Below are positions 26,718 to 34,612 of a DNA stretch of 64,000 bases, piece by piece. The DNA lies in contig WRII01000004.1 in the NCBI GenBank assembly GCA_009782825.1, positions 30,605 through 94,604 of the forward strand, written 5' to 3'. This DNA is from Peptococcaceae bacterium (GTDB lineage: Bacteria > Bacillota > Desulfitobacteriia > Desulfitobacteriales > Syntrophobotulaceae). Position 1 is the stretch's first letter. Every line of letters begins with the position of its first letter. Below the pieces are notes generated by a model. The model saw only the letters and a program-made list of their open reading frames with translations. It had not been told where the DNA came from and searched no databases. Position numbers and translations under genes: made by a program.

Positions 26718-27660
26718 GATGGGTATGGACGTGGACGTGCCAGATCCAGACAATTATGGAACACCGCTCGAATCCGCCGCTGGGGGCCACCTTGATACTG
26801 TAAAGTGGCTGCTCAAACATGGCGCATGTCCGAACGGATGGCCAACATCAATCGCTACCCCTTTGATCTCGGCTGCAGTTGACGGATCTGTTGACATCGC
26901 ACGCGCACTCGTTGATGCCGGCGCCGAAGTGAACCGTGAGCATTTGCGCATGCCACAGACAGCGCTTGACTTTGCAGAGGCATATAAGGTTAAGGGATCA
27001 GGCCAAGACACTGTCGCCGATTTTCTTCGCGAGAGAGGCGGGATACAACCATATGTTGACCCGCACGACTGGAGCAAGGTTCCCGGAGGCGCTTATATTC
27101 AGCATATCGAGCAACAGATCGGGTCAATCAATCCGATTCGCATCAAGAGTCAAGCCACCGAGGACTGCTCGTTCACGGTTCGGAAATGCGCCATCTCACC
27201 GATCTGCCATGGCAGAAAACGTTGGTCGAATGAGGAATATAAGTTGATATTGACCGCTGGACTCAGTGATTCAATTGGCGCCGAGCTGGCAATGTGCCTG
27301 CCATGGGGATGGCCGCTTAACACCGATAGTCTGAAAATGCCGCAGTTCAACTGGCCAGTGACTCTGCTTACACGTCTTGCCAACGCGGCAAAGGATGATG
27401 GGTTGAAACTCGAACACGGCTTCATTATTGATATTATGCACACAGCCCTAAAAGAGGTTGAGGAAGTCGCATCTGTCCCGCAATGGGTGTTTGTGTACCA
27501 CGAGTCGTTGAACATCAAACGCGACTCCACTGTGCCTGACACACTGCTGTTGACACCTATTGTCAGAAAGAGTCCGATTCCGGTATCTGCTGGCCTGTCT
27601 ACTGCCGACAAAAAGAAGAGCGCGAAATGGAAGGCCCTGGCTGTGCCTCTTGATAAATAG
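26527..27660 (+). CDS. Ankyrin-repeat protein with C-terminal SUFU-like domain (3' part of frameshifted gene)
   Basis: The meaningful product begins around residue 24 of this frame. Residues 45-175 hold three ankyrin repeats (FLHLAAGKGKTSICAVLVEM, TPLESAAGGHLDTVKWLLKH, TPLISAAVDGSVDIARALVD). Residues about 210-375 match the bacterial Suppressor-of-fused domain: YKLILTAGLSD, ELAMCLPWGWPL and FNWPVTLLTRLANAA. SUFU domains serve as immunity proteins in polymorphic toxin systems. The start shown (ATG 26527) is formal, since the true start is in the other frame. Frameshift or assembly error interrupts an otherwise intact gene. Confidence 0.7.
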   Translation: MRTNFLRPETNYMKRSTKVMLRKRAVATQAPQLLHEGWLGGAGSTFLHLAAGKGKTSICAVLVEMGMDVDVPDPDNYGTPLESAAGGHLDTVKWLLKHGACPNGWPTSIATPLISAAVDGSVDIARALVDAGAEVNREHLRMPQTALDFAEAYKVKGSGQDTVADFLRERGGIQPYVDPHDWSKVPGGAYIQHIEQQIGSINPIRIKSQATEDCSFTVRKCAISPICHGRKRWSNEEYKLILTAGLSDSIGAELAMCLPWGWPLNTDSLKMPQFNWPVTLLTRLANAAKDDGLKLEHGFIIDIMHTALKEVEEVASVPQWVFVYHESLNIKRDSTVPDTLLLTPIVRKSPIPVSAGLSTADKKKSAKWKALAVPLDK

Positions 27661-27705
27661 CACAAATTATAGATTTGGGATAAAACTTTTTCCAGGAGAA
27701 AGAAG

Positions 27706-27873
27706 GTGAGCCGGAAGGTCTCCACGAATAATTCCATGAAGTTTGTTCCAATAAGCGCGGGTGGTAAATCCCTGTCCGTCGGGCCGTACCAGTTGCCGCT
27801 GTCAGTGCCGGTGAAAGGCGGGGGTAAGGGCGTGTGTCTGCATATTGACCCGATGACGTATGATCACGGGTGA
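27706..27873 (+). CDS. Small protein of unknown function (possible toxin fragment)
   Basis: A 55-residue frame starts at GTG 27706 with AGGAGA seven bases upstream and stops at TGA 27871-27873. The product, with SMKFVPISAGGKSLSVGPYQ and PVKGGGKGVCLHIDPMTYDHG at the end, is Gly/Pro/Val-rich and has no known motif. Its position between two immunity-like genes suggests a remnant of a toxin C-terminus or a small secreted peptide. It could be non-coding. Confidence 0.35.
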   Translation: MSRKVSTNNSMKFVPISAGGKSLSVGPYQLPLSVPVKGGGKGVCLHIDPMTYDHG

Positions 27874-27894
27874 GACGCAAAAAGGAGTTTGGTG

Positions 27895-29241
27895 ATGGAT
27901 GAATTGAAGACTATCAAACCCATTTGTTTGACTATTGAAAAGGGGTACAGGATACCTCATGATATAGAGAAGGTCGCGCAAAGTATTTACACATTTTGTT
28001 TAAATAGTTCCAATTCTGCCGAGTGCGAGAGATTGATTTCACTGTTTCTAAAAAGCGTCAAACAATCAAGATTTGAAGACATATTTGAGAGGACAGCAGC
28101 CTACCTATTTAAGCTGGCTAACTCAGAGAAGTTATTGTATGAGGAGTTCTTTAAAGCCATTCATTTGTATGACTCCCTTAAGCGATTTTCTTATCTCGGG
28201 CTGACTGATGAGACTTGCTGTATGGATAGGGCCGAGGAGTGTATTAGGAGACTTTTTTCCAAATACCCAAAATGGGCAGGGGACCGAGTGAAGGAGCTGC
28301 GCAAAAAGACTAAAGCGGATACAACGGAGTGCAAAAAGGCTCTTGCGGAGTGCAACAACGATGTGGATCAAGCCTTAGCTTATATGCGCAAAAAGGGATT
28401 GGCTGGAGTGTCGCGAACGGTCAAAGGGCTACAGGGGTTAATAGAAGCAAGATCAGACTTACCAGAGCTTGGGTGGATTTCTGTCGACTCTCGTGTTGAT
28501 AATACTTTAGTGCAGCTGAAAACACTCAGAAGTCAGGAGTTTCATGTTTTAGACTCTAACGCTGACGAGATCTGGGATTTAACTCCTTTTATGAAGATCT
28601 CTATGTTCTTATCTGTTCTTGAGAAGTGCGAAGAAAAAACTACAAAACCCAGCCTGGAAGACTATACCCAAGCAATCGCCTTGGAAATAGAAGCAAGGCT
28701 AAACGAGATTGATACCTTAGCCCAAGAAATAGTAAACGCGGCAAAACCATCATTTCTTGATCTTTTCTCAAACGGGGAGCGCTATTATTACTGCACCTTG
28801 ACGACCTCGGGTGAAGCGCATCCTCCAACGATTTCTGCATGGTCCTGGGAGGCCTTAGACAGAGAGGCGCAACGCCAGAATCTGTCACAGGATGATAAAG
28901 AGTGCCTAAAGTGGTCTTATAGCGAGTCCCCATACTTTTGCCATGGTGAAGACACATTTAACACTGTCCGTAGGATCTTCTATGAGCGTCCTTCTATAGA
29001 TGACCTTACCGATGCCGACTGGGTAAATGAATATGACATAAGGCTAAAAGCTATGGAGTTGGCCATGAAAAAGCTTGATGGAGACAAAATTTTCGAACTC
29101 AATCAACCAAGGAATCAGGTTGTTATCAATGCAGAAGTCATGCCCCCTGATGGAACAAATACAGCACGAGCAAAGAGATTGAATAACTCAAAATCTAAAG
29201 CGATGAAGATGTGGCTTCGTGAAGCAGCGGAGCCGGATTAA
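27895..29241 (+). CDS. DUF4303-like protein with embedded EF-Ts-type UBA domain
   Basis: A 448-residue protein. Residues about 131-170 (VKELRKKTKADTTECKKALAE, then NNDVDQALAYMRKKGLA) closely match the N-terminal UBA-like domain of elongation factor Ts. Residues about 285-400 (YYYCTLTTSGEAHPPTISAW, SYSESPYFCHGEDTFN) match DUF4303. The N-terminal 130 residues are helical with no assignment. ATG 27895 is chosen for AAAGGAG seven bases upstream. The combination of an EF-Ts module with an immunity-type domain suggests a protein aimed at a translation-factor-directed toxin; that is inference. Confidence 0.7.
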   Translation: MDELKTIKPICLTIEKGYRIPHDIEKVAQSIYTFCLNSSNSAECERLISLFLKSVKQSRFEDIFERTAAYLFKLANSEKLLYEEFFKAIHLYDSLKRFSYLGLTDETCCMDRAEECIRRLFSKYPKWAGDRVKELRKKTKADTTECKKALAECNNDVDQALAYMRKKGLAGVSRTVKGLQGLIEARSDLPELGWISVDSRVDNTLVQLKTLRSQEFHVLDSNADEIWDLTPFMKISMFLSVLEKCEEKTTKPSLEDYTQAIALEIEARLNEIDTLAQEIVNAAKPSFLDLFSNGERYYYCTLTTSGEAHPPTISAWSWEALDREAQRQNLSQDDKECLKWSYSESPYFCHGEDTFNTVRRIFYERPSIDDLTDADWVNEYDIRLKAMELAMKKLDGDKIFELNQPRNQVVINAEVMPPDGTNTARAKRLNNSKSKAMKMWLREAAEPD

Positions 29242-29302
29242 AAGAGCCGCCCCAGCGGCGAATCCCTACGCATATTTCAAACCCGCGTTCCATTGGCCCT
29301 GT

Positions 29303-29704
29303 CTATGTGCGCCTTTTAATCAGACCGAATCCTATACCTGCCACAAGGATGATCACCCCAGCAATAAGTAACACTTTCGCAGCAGAATTCAAGAAATTGC
29401 TGGCGCCCCAAATCTCCTCAGGACTATTGGGATTATAATATATTTCAATTTCTCTTCCTTTATCCGTATTGAAAGGCAGTCCCTCAACCAAACCTCTCTC
29501 ATAGGCTGTGCCATCCACTTCATATGAAACCGTCACCCCACTGATGAAGCTATATTTGACCCTTGCTGCCACAAAAGGTTCCTCGGTGATGACCGCTATG
29601 GTTTTGACCCCCTTTGGGTGATTAAATGAAGGATCTGTATAAAACATAGCAACCACTGATATTATGATGATTGTCATTCCCAACAGCGCTACACTTTTAT
29701 TCAT
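29303..29704 (-). CDS. DUF3592 membrane protein
   Basis: A 133-residue protein with an N-terminal helix (SVALLGMTIIIISVVAMFY), a beta-rich extracytoplasmic domain (VTVSYEVDGTAYERGLVEGL, IEIYYNPNSPEEIW) and a C-terminal helix ending in KRRT. That is the DUF3592 layout. Function is unknown; these proteins often sit near toxin or immunity genes. It is convergent with the UBA/DUF4303 gene. Confidence 0.7.
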   Translation of the reverse strand: MNKSVALLGMTIIIISVVAMFYTDPSFNHPKGVKTIAVITEEPFVAARVKYSFISGVTVSYEVDGTAYERGLVEGLPFNTDKGREIEIYYNPNSPEEIWGASNFLNSAAKVLLIAGVIILVAGIGFGLIKRRT

Positions 29705-29794
29705 AATCGCCCCTTCATGATTATGACCATCCTCTTTACAGCCCCAGCAGTTTCCGCAGCGCAGGCTCCGGCCAGTGATTGCTTGGGAAAATTT

Positions 29795-30145
29795 CTATGT
29801 ATGTATTACATATTCGCGTGTCCCATCAGCAGATTCTAAATAAGCCTGTTTTTTAATTGCATCATACCGCGCCGTCGGATATCCATTCCGCTGATTTTTA
29901 GCGATCTCACTTTGAACGGCAGCCTGAAAAGCATTTGTGATGTCTGCCGAAAAATGACCTGCCCCAAAACCTGTCCTTTTCTCGCTGATGGGAAAAGGAA
30001 TAGCGGACTCATCAACAGCTTTGCGTAGAAATACGTTAAGCGCTGTGCTCATATTCATTCCCAGTCGGTCAAACAGACTTTCTGCACGTTCTTTTAGATC
30101 TTTGTCAACACGGATTGTAATCCGCATGTCGTTTTGTACTCTCAT
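29795..30145 (-). CDS. RelB/DinJ-like antitoxin, no toxin partner visible
   Basis: A 116-residue protein with RITIRVDKDLKERAESLFDRL and GMNMSTALNVFLRKAVDES, the ribbon-helix-helix of RelB/DinJ, then IPFPISEKR. The ATG at 30145 is chosen for GAGGAG eight bases upstream. No RelE/YafQ-type frame follows downstream: the 90 bases before the DUF3592 gene are non-coding. It is an orphan or solitary antitoxin, or a partner of a distant toxin. Confidence 0.7.
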   Translation of the reverse strand: MRVQNDMRITIRVDKDLKERAESLFDRLGMNMSTALNVFLRKAVDESAIPFPISEKRTGFGAGHFSADITNAFQAAVQSEIAKNQRNGYPTARYDAIKKQAYLESADGTREYVIHT

Positions 30146-30465
30146 AACTGTGGCTCCTCTCATGGCTTTATGACTTATTATATGTCATACGCGACAAAAT
30201 ATCAACCAAAACACATCTTATGTATGCTTTTTGGTGCCAAGACCCAAGACTGACAAGCGACAAAAGGGTAGAGTTTTCCAAAACCCGTCTTTTTCTCGCC
30301 ATTTTTGTCCTTTGTGTAGTTGGCTTGCCGATGCGTTGAATTTAAAAACACGGAAAGCCCTCGTCTGTTGACAGGAAGCGTGCACAACGAATGATCCTTG
30401 GTGCTCTGAATCACCTTGCCTTGTTACGGCGATTGTTATTATACTATGAGACAACGGCATAATAG
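30146..30465. other. Intergenic stretch between antitoxins, no gene seen
   Basis: About 320 bases with frames on both strands broken into short pieces and no ribosome binding site. It separates two divergent antitoxin genes and probably holds debris of a lost toxin or gene; no repeat or RNA signature was seen in it. Confidence 0.4.
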
Positions 30466-30494
30466 TTGACATTTGCGGATGTTTTGTGTACACT
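30466..30494 (+). promoter_or_regulatory. Promoter of the antitoxin/truncated-toxin operon
   Basis: TTGACA (30466-30471), a 17-base spacer and TACACT (30489-30494) form a near-consensus promoter 20 bases before the antitoxin start. Confidence 0.65.
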
Positions 30495-30513
30495 ATCAGC
30501 AGAGGTGATTGTT

Positions 30514-30834
30514 ATGTCTAATACACGTTCAAGTGGCATGCACATCCGGGTTAATCCCGAAATTAAAGCAAAGGTTGAGCCAATTCTTTCCGCAATCGGT
30601 TTATCTTTTAGCGATGTTTTCAATCTCACACTCAATCAAATTTACCTTAAACGCAGAATTCCCTTTGAGTTGTCCTCCATACAGCTAACCGAAAACGGCT
30701 ATACCACGGACTTCGAAGCGGAACTTCTCTCAACATCAAAGAAATCCCATGCCGCTGTTGCGAATGGAGCTAGAACCTATAAAAGCGCGGCTGACCTCCG
30801 TGCAGCATTAGACTCGGAGGAAGATGATGAGTGA
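30514..30834 (+). CDS. RelB/DinJ-like antitoxin
   Basis: A 106-residue antitoxin: GMHIRVNPEIKAKVEPILSAI, GLSFSDVFNLTLNQIYLKRR and IPFELSS follow the RelB/DinJ pattern. ATG 30514 has AGAGGTG upstream. Its stop overlaps a RelE/YafQ-like start at 30827. The toxin partner is truncated (see next entry), leaving the antitoxin effectively alone. Confidence 0.75.
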   Translation: MSNTRSSGMHIRVNPEIKAKVEPILSAIGLSFSDVFNLTLNQIYLKRRIPFELSSIQLTENGYTTDFEAELLSTSKKSHAAVANGARTYKSAADLRAALDSEEDDE

Positions 30835-30934
30835 GGATTATGTGTACTCCGTTTTTCCGTCCACCAAATACAAAAGGACACGCAAACTCGCAAAAAAACC
30901 AGGAGATATCTTCACCCTCACTCCCGCGGCTTAA
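30827..30934 (+). pseudogene. Truncated RelE/YafQ-like toxin
   Basis: Starts ATG AGT GAG overlapping the antitoxin stop by eight bases. The first 24 residues (YVYSVFPSTKYKRTRKLAKK) match the RelE/YafQ N-terminus, then the frame runs into the end of the PBP gene and stops after 35 residues. A full toxin would need about 55 more codons, including the catalytic residues. The junction, near 30900, lies just before the 3' end of the minus-strand PBP gene at 30918. Confidence 0.6.
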
Positions 30935-32903
30935 ACGTCACCTCCACCTGATCCCCCACATTAACAATTGTCCCCGGCGCCGGCGACTGTTCCGCCGCCA
31001 AGCCGCTCCCTTTAAAGGAAAATCCCAGCCCGCGCCGGGCCAATTCCTGCCCCGCCTGCCGGATTGTCAATCCCTTGAGATTAGGAACACACGCTTCCCC
31101 ACTGACCAAAGGCCGTGCCGGCTGAACCTCCACCGCAGGAGGAACATTCCCCTCCCCCGCCACACCCACATCATTAATCGTGCCGGGCGTCTCCTTGGCC
31201 ACCGGAATCCCCATGGACTGCAGAGCCCCTTCCAAAATATGTTGAGCCGCCGGCGCCGCCACTTGCCCCCCCTGAACCCTATCGCCCTGAGGCGTGTCAA
31301 CCACCACCAGCAGAGCCATCTTCGGATCCTGGGCCGGCGCATAAGCCCCAAAAGACACAATGTACTTATCCTGATAATACTCTTTCGTCTCAGGATTAAG
31401 TTTCTGAGCCGTTCCCGTTTTGCCCGCCACCCTAATCCCCTCAATTTTAGCGCGGCTTCCCGTCCCCTGATTCACCACCCCCTCCAAAATCGTATTCATA
31501 ATCCCGCAGGTTTCCTCAGAGAGAATTTTCCGCCGAACCTGAGGTTCGTTCTTGCGCACCACATTATTTTTTTCATCAAAAACCGTATCCACAATATACG
31601 GCTTATAAATCGTACCCCCATTAGCCACAGCACAGATTGCCGTCAGCATCTGCATTGGCGTCGCCAAATTCGCCTGTCCAAAAGACATGGTGGCCATTTC
31701 AATCTCACGCACCTTGCCTTTCTCCATAAGCTGACCCCTCTCCTCCCCAGGCAGATCCACTCCCGTTTCCCTGCCAAACCCAAAAGAATCCAAATACAAG
31801 AAAAACTTCTCCTTCCCCAAGCGCTGCCCCACCTGAGCCAAAACAACATTGGAAGAGGCTTGCATCCCCTGAGCAAAGGTAATCGATGTTCCCTCAGAAC
31901 TCATATTGGAATCCCAGTTAGTAATCGTCATAGGCCCCACATTCAAGTATCCTGGATCATGAAACAACTCCCCTTGGGTAAACACCGCCTCCTCTATCGC
32001 CGCACTTCCCGTAAAAATCTTAAAAACCGACCCCGGCTCATAAACCATACTTACAGCCAGATTCTTTCTCTGTTCCGGATCCGTTTTTCCATAGGCATTA
32101 GGATCAAAGTTGGGATAGGACCCACTTCCCAGAATTTTTCCCGTCATCGGATCCATAGCCAGAATACAAACCCGCTGCGGGCGATACTCATTGACCAGCT
32201 TGGTCATTTCTTGCTCAATCAAAAATTGAATCGTCGAATCCAGCGTCAGCTGCAAAGACTTCACCCCGGATCCCTTGCCCAACAACTCATCATTGTAGCG
32301 ATACTCAAGTCCCTCCGCGCCATTGCCATCCCTCTGCACAATGCCCAGGGTACCGGCAGCCAAAGTTTGCATAGGATACGTGCGCCGATAGGTTGGGCGG
32401 CCCCCAACCCCTTCAATCTTCAATCCCAACACCTGCTGCGCCAGCGTCATCTCCACATTGGGAGCGATCAAGACGTATTGTGAATTCTTCTCCAGTTCCT
32501 CCTGCAAGTAAGCCTGATCCAGAGACAACATCTGTCCCAGGGTTTCCGCCACTTTGTCCAGCGTCCATTCCTGAGTATTCCGCGGCGACGCGAGAAAATC
32601 CCGAACAATGTCCGGATCGAGAAAAATTTCCCGTTCTTCAACGCTGTACGCCAAAGAATGTCCCTGAGCATCAACAATACTGCCACGGTACGGTGTCCCC
32701 ACATCCCAGGCCACCAACGCCAGCCGGGAGGACGCCTTCGCCTCAATCTCCGCAGCATTGATCAATTGAACGTACGCCAACCGGCCCACAATAACACAGA
32801 ACAAAAGAGCCAAGGCCGTATAAACAACAACATCCCGGCGGAAATACGTGTCCTTATTTTTTTTATCTGATCTTTGCCTTTGGGCCATCGGCTTTTTAGA
32901 CAC
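30918..32903 (-). CDS. spoVD: Penicillin-binding protein with PASTA domain (SpoVD/FtsI family)
   Basis: A class B PBP cross-linking peptidoglycan, likely of the spore cortex. The 661 residues have one N-terminal helix (about 27-47), the dimerisation domain, and transpeptidase motifs SVFK near 294, SSNV near 350 and KTGT near 497. A single PASTA domain (VPNLKGLTIRQAGQELARRG) closes the protein. One PASTA is typical of SpoVD rather than vegetative PBP2B; either is possible. The start is GTG with AAGGAG six bases upstream. The downstream end overlaps the broken toxin gene. Confidence 0.88.
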   Translation of the reverse strand: MSKKPMAQRQRSDKKNKDTYFRRDVVVYTALALLFCVIVGRLAYVQLINAAEIEAKASSRLALVAWDVGTPYRGSIVDAQGHSLAYSVEEREIFLDPDIVRDFLASPRNTQEWTLDKVAETLGQMLSLDQAYLQEELEKNSQYVLIAPNVEMTLAQQVLGLKIEGVGGRPTYRRTYPMQTLAAGTLGIVQRDGNGAEGLEYRYNDELLGKGSGVKSLQLTLDSTIQFLIEQEMTKLVNEYRPQRVCILAMDPMTGKILGSGSYPNFDPNAYGKTDPEQRKNLAVSMVYEPGSVFKIFTGSAAIEEAVFTQGELFHDPGYLNVGPMTITNWDSNMSSEGTSITFAQGMQASSNVVLAQVGQRLGKEKFFLYLDSFGFGRETGVDLPGEERGQLMEKGKVREIEMATMSFGQANLATPMQMLTAICAVANGGTIYKPYIVDTVFDEKNNVVRKNEPQVRRKILSEETCGIMNTILEGVVNQGTGSRAKIEGIRVAGKTGTAQKLNPETKEYYQDKYIVSFGAYAPAQDPKMALLVVVDTPQGDRVQGGQVAAPAAQHILEGALQSMGIPVAKETPGTINDVGVAGEGNVPPAVEVQPARPLVSGEACVPNLKGLTIRQAGQELARRGLGFSFKGSGLAAEQSPAPGTIVNVGDQVEVTFKPRE

Positions 32904-33171
32904 TATAAGCTCCTTGATAGTTCACCGTGCTTCGTCCATATAGGCAGCGGCTTTAAATCATTCTCGTTTTTTACTATGTAATCCTTCAATTAAATAATAT
33001 GAACACATAAATAATATGAACACAGAAAAAGCTCACCGTCTTAACTATCGATAAAAATGACCGAGATTTACCTTGCTAAGACAAGTGAGCTTCATTCGAT
33101 ATTCTTCCCCTCCTCTGCAAGAGCATGCGATGAAATTATTGCCTGTCTCTTTTCTGAAAACCGGCGGAAAG

Positions 33172-33759
33172 TCAGGACACAGGGCGCTGAAAGAGCCGAA
33201 AAACACCACCGATTACCAATCCGGAAATCAACCCGCCAATATGTCCGGCATTGTCAATATAAGGCATAGTAAAACCAAAAATCAAATTGATAATCACAAG
33301 CACCACCAAAGACGAAACAATACCGCTGCTGCGGAATCGCGGGTCCTTCCATGCATACGCCATCAGAGCCCCCACCAGTCCAAACACTGACCCCGAAGCT
33401 CCGGCCGATGTCGCGTCCGGGTTAAAGACAAGGCTGGCCGCCGACGCCCCAACACCGCTGAGCAAAATAAGCAAACCATACCTGACCTTGCGAAAGAGAG
33501 TTTCCGCCAGCCCCCCGAGAGAAATCAAGGCAACCATGTTCAACACCAAATGCATAAAACCGATATGCAAAAAATTACACGTGATCAACCGCCAATACTC
33601 GCCGTTCTGGATAGCCGGCTTATATTTGGCCCCAAAAGCAATAAGAACCCATGTCTTTTCCGATCCTCCTGCCAGCGTCATCAGCAGAAACACAAAGAGA
33701 ATCACCCCAATAAGACCACAGGTAATCGGATAAGTTCTTATATATGTTCTAAAGTTCAT
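33172..33759 (-). CDS. Rhomboid family intramembrane serine protease
   Basis: A 195-residue membrane protein with six helices. HIGFMHLVLNMVAL in helix 2, GASGSVFGLVGALMA with the catalytic Ser near residue 122 and AGHIGGLISGLVIGG with the catalytic His near 173 give the rhomboid dyad. Rhomboids cut substrates inside the membrane; the substrate here is unknown. AGGAAG precedes the ATG. The short C-terminus lacks extra domains. Confidence 0.9.
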   Translation of the reverse strand: MNFRTYIRTYPITCGLIGVILFVFLLMTLAGGSEKTWVLIAFGAKYKPAIQNGEYWRLITCNFLHIGFMHLVLNMVALISLGGLAETLFRKVRYGLLILLSGVGASAASLVFNPDATSAGASGSVFGLVGALMAYAWKDPRFRSSGIVSSLVVLVIINLIFGFTMPYIDNAGHIGGLISGLVIGGVFRLFQRPVS

Positions 33760-33823
33760 TCTTTCTTCCTGTCCTTCTACGTTGCAGTAGAATCAAAGAG
33801 TAAGTGCGTTGCAAAAAGTATAC

Positions 33824-33863
33824 CTTTGCATGCAAGCGTCTTGCACGCGTCTTGCATGCAAAG
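33824..33863 (-). repeat. Perfect 13-bp inverted repeat (possible terminator)
   Basis: CTTTGCATGCAAG (33824-33836) and its exact complement (33851-33863) enclose a 14-base loop, between the LysM protein gene and the rhomboid gene. On the minus strand the stem is followed by GTATACTTTTTGC, so it may act as a terminator for the LysM gene. Confidence 0.45.
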
Positions 33864-33925
33864 ATAAGGATGTATGAGCTAAAGCTAATTAATTCAAATT
33901 TGATAAATAAATCAAATTTGACGAA

Positions 33926-34552
33926 TCAAAATCCCGGTCTCGGAATCTGAAGATACTGTCCCACATAAAGTCCCTGGGAATGATCCAGGTGGTTGTAATA
34001 CATCAGATCCTGCCACATGATACCATGGGCTTGAGCAATCGTGTAGATCGTATCCCCCTGTTTGACAACATAAGAGATACCCTCCGGCTCTCCGGCAGCA
34101 GTACCCGCGCCAACTGCGGTGGCCGCGCCGGCTGCCATAGGCTCAAAACCTCCGCCATAATACCCCATATACGCCGGGTCATACATCGGCACAGGATTTC
34201 CCTGAGGAACACCCTGAGGAACACCCTGATATCCATACATAGCTTCTGACCCATAAGGAACATAAGCGTAAGGATCATACCCTTCATAGTCCTCCGGCGG
34301 CGGATACGCCGACTGCCTTTCACAGTACAGCATCGGCTGGGGCTGGCAGTAAAACATCATCCGCGGGTAACAGCAATACGTCTCCTGCTGACAGCATGGC
34401 TCCGGCTGCGGCGGACAACACGGCTGCGGCGGACAACACGGCTGAGGCGGTGGACAGCATGGCTGCGGCGGTTTAGGCTTAGGCGGACAGACTGGCGGTT
34501 TCGGTGGCGGACAGACCGGCTTTTCTTCCGGTGGTTTTTTATCCGGATACAT
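33926..34552 (-). CDS. LysM-domain, Cys/Pro-rich coat-type protein
   Basis: A 208-residue protein in three parts: a Pro/Cys/Gln-rich head with CCPPPQPCCPPQPCC-type repeats (about 15-65), a Tyr/Gly/Pro-rich middle (YDPYAYVPYGSEAMYGYQG, a VPQG repeat, MGYYGGG) and a C-terminal LysM domain (YVVKQGDTIYTIAQAHGI...LQIP). LysM binds peptidoglycan; Cys- and Tyr-rich segments suit covalently cross-linked spore coat or exosporium proteins such as SafA-like proteins. There is no signal peptide, consistent with mother-cell coat assembly. ATG 34552 is preferred to the one at 34573, which lacks a binding site. Confidence 0.75.
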   Translation of the reverse strand: MYPDKKPPEEKPVCPPPKPPVCPPKPKPPQPCCPPPQPCCPPQPCCPPQPEPCCQQETYCCYPRMMFYCQPQPMLYCERQSAYPPPEDYEGYDPYAYVPYGSEAMYGYQGVPQGVPQGNPVPMYDPAYMGYYGGGFEPMAAGAATAVGAGTAAGEPEGISYVVKQGDTIYTIAQAHGIMWQDLMYYNHLDHSQGLYVGQYLQIPRPGF

Positions 34553-34612
34553 CTTTCCACACCCCCTTACCATATGATATGGGAAAATGTCCGGAGAGTG
34601 ACCCCCTGCCGC

